Shown here one piece after another: positions 46,174-56,550 of a stretch of 64,000 nucleotides of DNA (positions within the stretch are counted from its first letter, which is position 1; each line of letters begins with the position of its first letter). A program made the position numbers and the translations under genes. This stretch comes from Arctopsyche grandis (lineage: Eukaryota; Arthropoda; Insecta; Trichoptera; Hydropsychidae). Location: the NCBI RefSeq assembly GCF_051622035.1, contig NC_135366.1, positions 3,069,001-3,133,000 of the forward strand, read 5' to 3'. The notes below the pieces were generated by a model. That model was not told the origin of the DNA, ran no database searches, and worked only from the letters and a program-made list of their open reading frames with translations.

Positions 46174-46870
46174 AATTAGTAATCTCCGTTTAAATCTGAA
46201 ACGGACCCGGTGAAAATTTTTGTTTTATACTCATTTGAATGAGTAAATTTACAATACACTTACATGATTATGTATCACAATGTGGTCTGTTTTTTATGAA
46301 ATACTTTAAAAACAAACCCAATTTGATTACAATACACGTATTAGAAAGGAGAAAAAAAATAAACGCTTACTATAAACGGAAAATATATTTTATGAAATGT
46401 TTATCAGATAAACTCTGCCATCTGTCATTAGGATAATCACAACATAACCTCAAAAAGAACGTCATCCACTAATGCCAACATTCTAATGGTTGTTTGAAAT
46501 ATTACTCAAAAGCATTTTAGAAATGTTTATAACACTTATCCGAAGTAATCTTATTTATTAATTAAACAGAAAAATCTTTTGTAGTTTTGGTTCTTAAAGC
46601 ATTTAATTACATTTTTCAATATTTATTAAAAAAATTATTTAGCCAGGGCAATATATTCATAAACTGATTAGAAAGATTTATGCAAGGAATATATTGTATA
46701 TTTTACAGAGCTTTGGAGTCTGACTCCATTTAAATCCGAGTCAAAGTCGTAAATTAGACTCCGATTCCTTTTTTTGTCAACTAAAGTCTCTTAATTTTAT
46801 TGAAGTAAATCCGATTATAAATTAAAAATTTATAATTTCTTTATAAAAATCATAAATTTTCAATTACATT
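46174..46870. other. LST8 upstream region
   Basis: AT-rich sequence preceding LST8 on its strand. It must include the promoter, but no specific element is visible. No gene is recognised. Confidence 0.35.
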
Positions 46871-46879
46871 ATAAATAAA

Positions 46880-47255
46880 GGTTAGGTGATTATTCTGGGA
46901 AAAGCGATCTCGCGGAAGTCACTGAAATCTCGATCACGGAATATCTGGCACCCAAAAACTCCCATCAATCGAAAACTACCAATGGCGGCTCGTCTATATG
47001 AGCTGCGGGGCTGCAGACTTCCCAGTATAATACATATGCATACTATTTTTGTCTGCATTTGATCACCGGTATGGTCAACGAGCTATTACATCCCGATTAA
47101 TCTCTGCAGCCCCCCCTCTATGAATTCTCACGAGCCGCCACTGAAAACTACCCATGAGAAATACTGTACCAATGAGAACTTGTGTGCCAGATGTTCTATG
47201 ATCAAGATTTTAATGATTTGCTCGAGATCGTTTTTTGCTGAATAATCCATTTACC
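46880..47255. mobile_element. M9-family MITE interrupted by a hAT element
   Basis: The outer ends GGTTAGGTGATTATTCTGG and the complement of GGTAAATGGATTATTCAGC are flanked by exact ATAAATAAA repeats (46871-46879, 47256-47264). The internal family blocks CTCGATCACGGAATATCTGG and TTGTGTGCCAGATGTTC are present on either side of the inserted 46980-47143 element. Confidence 0.82.
46980..47143. mobile_element. hAT-type MITE nested in the M9 MITE
   Basis: The ends are CAATGGCGGCTCGT and the complement of CAGTGGCGGCTCGT. The exact 8-bp duplication AAAACTAC sits at 46972-46979 and 47144-47151. Eight-base duplications and CAGNGGC-type ends are typical of hAT elements. At 164 bp it is non-autonomous. 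Confidence 0.85.
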
Positions 47256-47652
47256 ATAAATAAAATTGTTGAATTTCACGTATTTTGATGTGCTATGGCC
47301 AAAACCAATTGTTTCCTCCGCCTCATACTATTTTCTTTCATTTTTACTCTCATTTTTTTATTCAATTGATTTGTTTGTGTATTAAATTCATACATACACA
47401 CTATGAATGTAGTACTAGAATTTTATTTATACCTATTTCATTACCAATAATTCAATAAATAGGGTTAAATGTCAATTTTATTTTAATTCTTTTAAATTTT
47501 TATCCTACTGCCCTATTAATTTTACTGTAATTTTTAGAAGTTGAAAAGTGGAATTACACCGAACAATAGTTTCGGATATATAATTTATTTAATATTACAA
47601 ATTTACGAGGTAATTTTGACGAGCATCTGGTACATGATATTCGGATTCAATC

Positions 47653-48004
47653 GGTAATTGGATTATTACGCACATTGCAATCGCGAATACCATTGATGTA
47701 TAATACACTAGATCCACCCTCACGTCTTATACTGGTCTCCCTTTTGGCGCATGCACAGTTTCTCTTAGTAGGTAGGTAGGTACCGCTGCTTCGTAGGGAA
47801 AAAAACATTTTTTCCCAACTTCCCCGCTTGTTAAACCCCCCGCACCCCTCAGTTAGTGAAGACAAGATCTGCAACTAAAATCACACGCCAGGGCCCATCT
47901 ATGTGTATTATACATCAATGGCGAATACAGAATATTCGGCACTCTAGGTCTCGTTAGTATGATTGACTTTTCGGCTACCAGATGTTCCGTTTTGGGCGAG
48001 CGTT
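47653..48004. mobile_element. M9-family MITE interrupted by a second hAT element
   Basis: It starts GGTAATTGGATTATTACGCA and continues after the insert with GCGAATACAGAATATTCGGC and GCTACCAGATGTTCCGTT. The right terminus is not clear; similarity fades near 48,004. A hAT-type element is inserted at 47691-47920. Confidence 0.65.
47691..47920. mobile_element. hAT-type MITE with CATTGATGTATAATAC ends
   Basis: The inverted ends are CATTGATGTATAATACAC and its exact complement GTGTATTATACATCAATG. The 8-bp duplication GCGAATAC is at 47683-47690 and 47921-47928. The inside is 230 bp with C-rich sequence and a small GTAG repeat (GTAGGTAGGTAGGTA). Confidence 0.85.
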
Positions 48005-48640
48005 TTGTGAGCAATCAGTCAGCTAATGATTCCGCTTCGCACCATCGACATAAAAAAAATATATTTTTATTGTTGGCAATATTTCGACGGAATTGAACGT
48101 AAAAAATATCGAGCGGCGTTCGTAAATCTTGTCGATGCGTGCACGCGTGTTTGACGTCCAGAGCCGTTACATAATGGCCAAAAGGCGGCGGCAAAATGGC
48201 GGCGACCGCTTCCGGCGGGCGACGACCGCTGCCATTTATGACGACATCCGACGAGTCGAGTTCTGCGCCACTCGAGTCAATGTCAATTTCATGATCCCCA
48301 ACAGGGCGCGCGCTCACGTGCGCTTCGCAGACGGCCATTTTGAGCACGTTCAGCCACGAGGGCCGCCGCATCTAAAAATACGGGCCAGATTTGGACAAAT
48401 CGTACGAAAGTAGGCTATCGGCCGTTGACCCCTCGGGGGTGGGAATTTCAGTCGGGCACGCATTTGCGTCTGAAAGTTGGAGTTTTGAGTGTCGCGCTCG
48501 CGCTCCACTTTAAAAAACAATCGGATCGATATTATGAGAACAAAGGATCGGGTAGAGCGCCTGCGCAGCGAAACTGGCGCCTTCGCACAACTCTAAGAAG
48601 GCGCCATTATCAAATTCCAGAAACCTACTGACCGACATAC
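48005..48640. promoter_or_regulatory. GC-rich island with YY1/Pho-like and GGCGCC motifs, no gene seen
   Basis: GC- and CpG-rich against AT-rich flanks. ATGGC cores in a YY1/Pho-like context appear at about 48,174 (ATAATGGCC), 48,195 (AAAATGGCGGC), 48,231 (GCCATTTAT) and 48,343 (GCCATTTT). GCGCCTGCGCAGCG, resembling an NRF1 site, and two GGCGCC blocks lie at 48,558-48,606. Open frames on both strands match no known family. A promoter, an unannotated first exon or a Polycomb-type element are all possible; this is inference from motif content only. Confidence 0.35.
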
Positions 48641-49813
48641 TTACGCTACAAGCGTTCCCCTCACCAATGGCGAGCCTTAACCAATCTATATATCGTCGAC
48701 TGGATGAATATACAATGGTCGTCCTGCCGTTACCCACGTGTTGTCTCTAAAAAGATGCATCAGCTCGGCAGGTTCAATGTCTTAGCGGCATAGCATAAGC
48801 TCCATTCAAGTTCATTTCCCTTCGAGGGCCAGATATACCAAAGTTTCATTCGTCAGCTTTAGAGTACGAACTTCGTGTCGAAACTTTTCAAGTTTCCTCA
48901 TAGTAAACGAAAACTTTTCTTTAAGGACAAATAAGGATGTAGGGAACTCAAAAATGATAAGACAATATAAAAAATATTCATTTATTTTATTTATAAGAAA
49001 ATTACTTTTTGTTAAACATGTAAAACCACTCGACACGAGGAATGCTATTTCTTTACAAAATAACACCAAGACAATTGAGACAAACCGAATCCAAGAAAAC
49101 CTACCTATGCGTCAAGTCTAAAAAATAAAAAACCTGGAAAAACTATAAAAATTATCTTCTTAAACTTAACGCAGGTACACGCATTGCAGAAAGTACCCCA
49201 TACAACTTCTCTCAGTCAATACACCTTAATAATTAAGATTTTTCAACGTTTTGGTTTGCAGTTGTTTTTTTTTTTTTTAATATTAGTTATAATATATAAA
49301 AAATGGTTTTCTTTTGCAAATTTACACAAAGTTTTTTTAAGAGGTAGGTTTTTTCTTACCGCTCACGGCACAATAACTGCTACTAAACGCTAAAAGTACT
49401 TAACATTACATACAATGAGAGCGATACCTTAATACAATTTGTAATAATATACACCCACTCGGAGGGAAGAGAGGGAGAGATGAACAATAATATATATATA
49501 ACATAGATACATTATGAAATCAAACGATGACAACGACAAGACTCGAGGATGTGTGAAGTTACAAAAGTGAACGAAAACATAAAAAAAAATTCCAACGACG
49601 GACAGGGGCGAGCGCGCTGGGGGCACAACCGAATTAACAGCATCGTACGACACCCTCGGCGCGTCGGCCCATCAATTTTATATGACTACTGAATTTGCAT
49701 ATGTGGCGCCCGTAATAAGGCACCAATAATTACAGACAATAAATAAACATGAACTGAATTTAATATTATTATAATTATTCATAATGAACAGAAAACAAGT
49801 GACGTGAGAGAGA
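48641..49813 (-). other. HmgD-type gene 3' UTR and spacer
   Basis: AT-rich sequence downstream of the HMG-box stop codon on its strand. Long 3' UTRs are common in HMG-box genes, and minus-strand AATAAA-type signals occur near 48,970-48,990. No coding region is recognised. Confidence 0.35.
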
Positions 49814-50343
49814 TCAATCGCTTTCTTCTTCCTCTTCAGATTCTTCATCGTCTGTCTCGTTCTTCTTCTTTTTGCTTTTCTGTAAGATTCAAAGAAAAAA
49901 AAACCACATAAGTACAAAGGATGCGATGGAATTTTTTCATATATCAAGTTTTGGCGAAGCTCGCATTTTTGGACTTACGATTACGGGTTTCTTGGCGACT
50001 TTCTTCCCTCGCTTGGCGGCCTTTTTGGGCTCACCACCTCCTCCGTTGGCGTTGAACGCTTCTAGATCTTTCGTGTACTGTTCTTTTGCCTTCGCTGCTT
50101 TATCTTCCCATACCTGTAACGCGTTGCATAACGAATTAATAAGGGGCAAGGAGAGAATGACGAAACTGGAAATTGGGAGTTACGATAACTTACGGTTTTG
50201 TCCTTCATCGCTCGCCACATCTCTCCGCCTTTCTTGGCAATGTCTGTGACTTTGAGTCCGGGGTTCTCGGACTTGATCTGTTCACGCGCGCTGTTGAGCC
50301 ACAGCATGTACGCGGACATGGGACGCTTCGGTTTCTCAGTCAT
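49814..50343 (-). CDS. HmgD: HmgD/HMGB-like single HMG-box chromatin protein
   Basis: Three coding exons: 50194-50343, 49979-50113 and 49814-49879, 116 residues (Drosophila HmgD 112). The HMG box starts almost at the N-terminus (KPKRPMSAYMLWLNSAREQI, then ENPGLKVTDIAKKGGEMWRA). A basic linker (KKAAKRGKKVAKKPV) and an acidic tail (DDEESEEEESD) follow, the HmgD/HmgZ layout. Such proteins bend linker DNA without sequence specificity. A CAG acceptor just 5' of the start codon (near 50,378) implies a 5' UTR intron. The three-exon structure repeats that of the SSRP1 C-terminus. HmgZ-like or generic HMGB naming is equally defensible. Confidence 0.95.
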
Positions 50344-50379
50344 GGTGATGATGGTTTGTGTTTGTGTCGGTTTCAACCT

Positions 50380-51300
50380 GGAAAAGAACGAGTGCACACG
50401 TGAGTGAAGTGCAAATGCAAATGGAAAAGTGTTCGAGTGGCGAAGAGAAGAGTGCGCGCGGTGGCGGGTTATGGACGGCGCGCGCGTTGTTGACACGCGC
50501 GCGCCGCGAACAACGCTTTTGGCGGGAAAACGCCCCAGCGGCGGGGGCGCACCGGGGGCTGCGCCCCGATGGGCCCCCCGCGTCGTCCCGATCCCGATGC
50601 ACACTTTGCCAGCGAAATCCGTCGAGAAAATCGTTAAAAATAGTATAAAGCGTGACGCGCGATAAAGCGGGCCGGTAATGGGCCCGCGCGCAGGCTAAGC
50701 CATTTTGTTTTCGTGGAATTTGGCACGAAATACGCGTCGGGGGGCGAAGGCGCGAATGGGGGGCGGCGGCAGGGGGTCCGAGGCGGGGGCGCGCATTCGG
50801 CGACTCCGCCCCGCCCGAACAACGTGCTGCCCAAATCGGGCGCCGAAGATGACGCCGCGTCGACCGGACCCACGCTATACAAAGTATGGCCGCGTGCGAA
50901 CACTCCATACTACGGGTACCGATGCGGGCTGGGGGGCGCGAGCGAGCGCTGCAGGCGGGGGCTCACCTAAGCGTGGGGCGGAGGGCGAGGGGGCTCGAGG
51001 CTCGGGGGCTGCGGCTGGGGCTGGGGCTGGGCTGGGCTGGGCTGCGGCGGCGGCGGCTGAGTCGAATAGGTCCTGCCTCTACGACGTCCCCGACCAACTG
51101 GCGGCTGGCGACTGGCGGCGGCCGCGGCTCTCTACCGGCGCGTCACGCTCCGCAAACCGTTCAAACGCTGCGTCGGCACGCCTGCCAACCGACGCGCCAA
51201 ATACAAACACACGGACCCCACGCGCATACGGCTCTCGCCCTTATCGACTGCTCGCCGACACCCACTAGCGCCCCACTGCCGCCGACCCGACGCTAAGCGC
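50380..51300 (-). promoter_or_regulatory. CpG-rich promoter region of the HMG-box gene
   Basis: About 900 bp of very GC-rich, CpG-rich sequence with G/C runs, in sharp contrast to the AT-rich neighbourhood. It lies directly upstream of the HMG-box start codon and should contain its 5' UTR exon, 5' intron and promoter. A near-tandem GGGGCTGGGGCTGGGCTGGG stretch is at about 51,020. Long open frames on both strands here come from the lack of AT-rich stop codons, not from genes. Confidence 0.6.
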
Positions 51301-53021
51301 TATTTTCCCTCGGAACCATTTTGACTTTTCGAGCCCGCGCTCGCTCCTTCGCGAGAACCGCAACAACAGCTAAAAGCAACAGCGCCCTTAAACTTTTCGT
51401 CGCCGATTCGTCCCAATCGAACAAATATCGGAATAATTCACCGAAAATCGATAAAAACCCACAAATTACATCATCTTTCAACATGGACGACTACTTTCTA
51501 GCTAATTAGACGCATCGCACACTATACGGACACCTAAAACACCAGACCGAAAATTAAATAAAAGAACGCTTCTTCCCCACAACGAAGACCAAAATTATGC
51601 ACACACACACCCGAATGCATATTTTCAACGACGAAAAACTACCATATGTTTCCATATTGTATCACGTCCAGAATCGTCAACAAGAACACGACATCCACTC
51701 CGGTATTGAAAATTAATTTCGAATATCTCCCGAGTGCCGTTTATAACATATGCATCGACCTCTGGAACGAGCTTTCTACTCGTCCCGGATTCTCGAAAAA
51801 CACCGAGGCGACGATATGTGTCAAACTTTAGGTGCTCTATTCTATTCGAGAAACGCTCTTGATACAATATACCATCGATTCACTATCATTAGCCTGCCAT
51901 ACATGTGGACCATGTCCGCATATTCGGCATTGATAATAGCTATTACAACAACTAAATAAGTCCAAACAGTGTATGCTTAAGTAAATAAGTAAATAAATTG
52001 GCGTAATACCAATGTAATACCAACCAGAAAACTACGGGATTTAATTATGAATACATACACACTAAAGTCAATTTGGTATTATTGAGTCACTTTGAGTTCA
52101 TATACATAATTATATGAACTTTAATTATATGAAATAATTTAATTATATGAAATAATTATATGAAATTGAGTTCATATACATAATTAATCGCGAAATCTCA
52201 GAGTCACTCTAACTTTAAACGACCCCATACAAAAATTCCTACTGAATTTGAATCTTAAACGCGTGCATGAAAAATGAAACAAAAGAAAATCAAATTCAAA
52301 TGTATACGAAAAAAAAAAAGAAACAAAAGAGTCTGTTTTTTTCCTAAGGAAACGGTGCATTTAATTTATTTATGGAATGGTAACGATTCGTCGAGATGCA
52401 ATCGGGGAAAGAAAGAGAGACCTATTTCCGAATGGTCGCGAACAAAATAATGGCCGAGCGTTATCAGTTCGGTGCGGCCGCCGTTATCATTTCCCGTCTC
52501 TCTCTAACCCAACGCCATCGTTAGCGGTTGCAAATTGCACGCAGGTCGCTTCGGGAATCGAACGATCCGGATAAATCCACAATTAATTACATACAAGACG
52601 AACGCATCTCCTTTGTCGCCATTTTCACCATCGATTATGTCCACATTTTCCCGTATCGCCGTTCCCGTATCGCATTTCGAACGGATTAATCCGCTACGTT
52701 GTAAACGAGCGCCGATAAATCCGAATTCGACCAGATAATAAAAATAAAAAAAATGATCCAAAGTCACTATCTAGTAGTGTCAAATTCCCAATGCGGAAGT
52801 TTTCTTCGCCGTGCGAATATATGCAACAGGTTGACGAATGAAACGTTTATTGATCTATCTATCCTATATATTGCAAAGCGTGCAAACTCTTCCGAACTAA
52901 CTTCCCAAACTTCAAAGTGATCCACAGACGACACAATCAAAGCCCAACTCTAAATAACCCGAGTGAAATAAAAATATATATGAGAGATTATGAGAGCCTA
53001 TAATGCAAACTTTATAAGATA
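51301..53021. other. Intergenic, no recognisable gene
   Basis: Mostly AT-rich with patches of mixed composition (51,300-51,950 and 52,380-52,720). Open frames of 60-90 codons occur on both strands but look like no known family. No RNA gene or repeat with defined ends was found. Confidence 0.35.
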
Positions 53022-53303
53022 CTAGCTGAACCCGGCATGCTTTGCAATGCCACAATAACGTATGCAATTCCCGGTCCCGTTTCTCGATAATTGAATGTTT
53101 CAGCTTCAAATTAAATTACAGTAATGATAATTTGTCGGAAAATGCAGGAATTATTCAATTTTTTGTTTATTTTACCCTAACAACGCAGGTGGCGCGACGC
53201 AAACATATTTGAAATTATTTCATTCCAATGCCTTTATTTATTTCATTCCTGTTTTCCCGTTCCCGTTTTGGGGTTTAAATTGATTGATTTTTATATATAT
53301 AGC
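53022..53303 (-). mobile_element. Short Helitron, inverted
   Basis: Read on the minus strand it begins near CTATATATATAAAAATCAAT and ends GCATGCCGGGTTCAGCTAG before T. It matches both ends of the Helitron in fliI intron 18, including ATTGTGGCATTGCAAAGCATGC-type sequence. At 282 bp it is an internally deleted copy. The 5' boundary is approximate. Confidence 0.7.
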
Positions 53304-54950
53304 TAGTGTGAAAAATAAAAAGTTATAGGCGTTTAAACAATTAAAATCTGATAAGACGAGTGCGTGGCGAAAAGTCAAACATATAAGCCTACTACATAGT
53401 TTAGGCCTAGCAAAGTTTCAAAACGATCGGAAGATTGTAGGAAATTTAGCTCAATCGTTTGCGAAGTAAAACAGAAAATCCTCGTAATAAAAATTCGGAT
53501 AAACCGAGACGGTAGAGAGCAATGTAAATATTCTGAGAATGCATCCTACATGCATACTCCAATACGGGTCTCCCATAAATTACTAGTTCAAAATGCAAGT
53601 ATGCAGCACCAGAGGCAAAGGCAAGCTCAAAAACGAAACGAGTCATAAAATACAATTAAATTTATTTGATCTTTGTATGTGTGTATGTGAATAAATTGTA
53701 CACAATTCTTTAAAGCACCCAGCAAAAAGCTTCCGTTGAAAGTGCAAGCGATATCAGATACTGTACCCCTTTCTATAAGTTTTTTTACTAAGTGCGTGAC
53801 TGAAGCTTTTACCGTTTAGGATTAATAGGGTCCTGGTCTAGTGTGCTTTTACTGCGCCGTATAAACGAGAATTGAAGATCGATGATTAGAAATAATGTTT
53901 CCAGTTACGAGTCACACGCTCCTATCGAAACAGTGGTATAATATCTTTTGAAAAAATAAAGCAAACAAAAAAAAAAAAAGCCGGTAGAAATACATTCCCA
54001 CATATGCAGTTTGAAAAGTTCAGTAACTGTCACACACGAAACGGCTGACAAAAAAGGTTCCCTTCGCATACATAGAAGGGACACGGAAACTATTAACAAT
54101 ATATATAAAGGGATTCTCTAGAAGGGAGAGAAGAACGAAGCAGTGATTCTTCGAGCGAAATAAATAAAGTGTCCTTAGTATTTATAATTTATTGCATTAT
54201 GCTATGCTATGTAGATATTTCGCATAGTGTTTTAGGCATTTGTCGCACGCATCGACGCACTTTCAGGTAGCTCAGGTATAAAACGACAGGCTTAAATTAC
54301 TTTTAGGGTGCAAAAGATACGGTTTTTTTTCCCTTTTTAAATACCGTTAAAATTACAACAAAAAAATGATGAAATGAAAACCATAATAATATAATGTACA
54401 CTTACTTTTGTACTTGTAGAAAGTCGAGATTACAATGTATACCTCTGCTCGGTATCAGCTTTGCAAAGTGCAGATTTGGCAAGGCGTGCTTGCGTGCGCG
54501 CCCGGCTAAGATTTGCAAGTAAGTGCGTTATATGCCGGCTTGTTCGCGAGGTACTAAGGTACTTAGATATGTACGTGAAATATGTATGGAGGTGAAAATT
54601 TGATGAAAATTGGCTAGGATTGAATGTAGGATTATGTAGGTGAAACGGTGTAGAGAAGGGTATGTAGAGGGGTCGATGCAATAGCGACCCAAACGGGCGT
54701 ATGTATTTCGTATCGACCCAAAGTCTGAGGGCAGTTGGCCGCGGGGCGAGCGTCGACTCTCGCCCTGTACTACACCACACTTTCCGCAACTTTATTGCCC
54801 CAGCACCCCCTCGAATAATATCCGTGGAAAGGTACCGTTCGACTTTCCTTTTGTGTGAAATTCTACCCGAGGCTAATTTCATTCTAGTCAAATTTCGTTG
54901 TGACGGACCAACTCTAGGGACTTGTTGAGGTATTTCGCCACACTCGTTAT

Positions 54951-55725
54951 AATGAAACCATTAGAAATTTTGCTAAATGTGTATGTTTCGCTTTTGGTCT
55001 TGCTAAACACTTTCAAATTGCTGCATTTTAGCAATCGTAATATAGAAGGATGTGAGAAAATTGACAAATTTACAATAAAAAAAAGCAAAAGTTCAGGTAC
55101 TGAGACTTACCGATACCTATACGCCTTAGGACCCAGCGCCTTGTCCATGCAAACGTATTAGACTTCTCCCTTCCTCAACTATGGCACTAGAGAAATTATT
55201 TTTAATGTGCTATTTATATCCACCATAGGCATGTTTCTATTTTTTTGATTAATCAAACAATCAATAAATCCATAGCATATTAAAAAATAATTGCTTTAGG
55301 TGCCATAATTGAGGAAAGGAGAAGTCTAATACGATTGTATGGACAAGGCGTTGGGGTGCAGCCCTCTTAATAGCTAAAATAAAGAAAAAAAGACGCACTT
55401 TCCATAAGTTTTCGAACAATTTTATAATGTTATTGAGTGGTTTTACCCGGCTTCGCTCGGTGTTTGTAATATAAACAGCTTTTTCGAACATGGCAAATCT
55501 AATAGTAAACATTATTTTTTTATTATTACTCATGAAACCATTAGAAATTTTGCTAAATATGTATGTTTCGCTTTTGGTCTTGCTATACACTTTCAAATTG
55601 CTGCATTTTAGCTATTGTAATAAAAGGATTTGAGAAAATTTACTATTTACAACAAAAAAAAGAAGCAAAAGTTCAGGTACTGAGACTTACCGATACCTAT
55701 ACGCCTTAATAGGTAAAAATAAATT
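54951..55725. repeat. Direct and inverted repeat block
   Basis: The segment ATGAAACCATTAGAAATTTT occurs at 54,951 and again at 55,530. About 180 bp of similarity follow in both (TATGTTTCGCTTTTGGTCTT, TTCAGGTACTGAGACTTACC). Between them an inverted copy of the following sequence (around GGCGTTGGGGTGCAGCCC, 55,346) faces GGACCCAGCGCCTTGTCCAT at 55,130. This is a rearranged transposon, probably related to the inverted Helitron-like piece beside it. Confidence 0.6.
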
Positions 55726-55955
55726 AAATAGGAAAAAAAGACGTTTACTTTACGTAAGTTTTCGAACAATTTTATAATGTTAGTGGTTTTACTCGGCTTC
55801 GCCCGGTGTTTGTAATATAAATATCGTCCTTTTTTTGAAATGCAAAAAAAATATTCTACGATATCGATATCGTCGTCATAGAAACGTTGATTTGTTTTTG
55901 ATGCTCGCAACCAAACCTTACATACAAAGTCTCTTTCGAAATTATATATTATATT
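55435..55955 (-). mobile_element. Helitron-like fragments, inverted
   Basis: Two minus-strand ends occur at about 55,437 and 55,785. They have CGAGCGAAGCCGGGTAAAAC or CGGGCGAAGCCGAGTAAAAC, as in the 3' end of the Helitron at 8,520-8,742. The 5' side of that family (TAATTTCGAAAGAGACTTTG) appears inverted at about 55,930. The pieces look like one copy interrupted and partly duplicated. Confidence 0.6.
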
Positions 55956-56399
55956 GGTAATAACATTATAAAAAAGGATAACGGTCGGTTTCTATTTGGA
56001 CAAAAAAATGGGTTCACCATTGTCAATTTCAAACACTTTAAAACATGTGTATGATATTAACAGTGGCGGATCAAGTAAATGGGGGGCCCCAGGCGTATTT
56101 GAAATTTGAGGCCCCCACTGAGTTAAAAATAATGCAATCATCGGTTTCTGCCATGCTTTTCAAATTTCGGTTTTTAATTGAATATGCTAACTCTAATATC
56201 AATAGGTTGATTTATTTTACGATATTTTAACGGAGTTATATGCCTAACATAATTTCAAAAAAGTCTTCCATTTGAGCGATAAACCAAAAAAAAGTGTATT
56301 TTATTTTTTATCAGATTTAGATCATTTCGATATATATGTTGAATAAATGAATAGAAATGGTTTTGTGTATATTTTGATTTAAAGTATATAGATAAATAA

Positions 56400-56550
56400 A
56401 AATAAAAAAAATGGCGGGAAAGATGCTCATATGGTACGCAACAGAATGTGGAAGCAACTAAAGGCCAGGCCACAAGTGCGTTGGGCTGACGAAATTAGAA
56501 AAATGTGTGGAATCCAATGGATGAATTTGGCTCGAATAAAATTATAAGAG
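56400..56550 (+). mobile_element. Tiny LINE 3' coding remnant
   Basis: About 150 bp translate to HMVRNRMWKQLKARPQVRWA and DEIRKMCGIQWMNLARIKL followed by a stop. The pattern R-W-x-D-E-I-R-K...W resembles the conserved tail of RTE-type reverse transcriptases. It is isolated, with no other part of the element nearby. Confidence 0.55.

Noticed and set aside
48015-48371. Minus-strand open frame of 118 codons
   Set aside because: No similarity to a known family; composition follows the GC-rich island. Better seen as a regulatory candidate.
50336-51268. Several long open frames on both strands in GC-rich DNA
   Set aside because: They overlap in many frames, match no family and are explained by the absence of AT-rich stop codons in the HMG-box promoter island.
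51625-51867. Overlapping open frames on both strands
   Set aside because: No recognisable family and no splice or promoter context; left as intergenic.
54430-54891. Minus-strand open frame of 153 codons
   Set aside because: Low-complexity Ser/Thr/His/Phe composition, no recognisable domain and no supporting splice structure.
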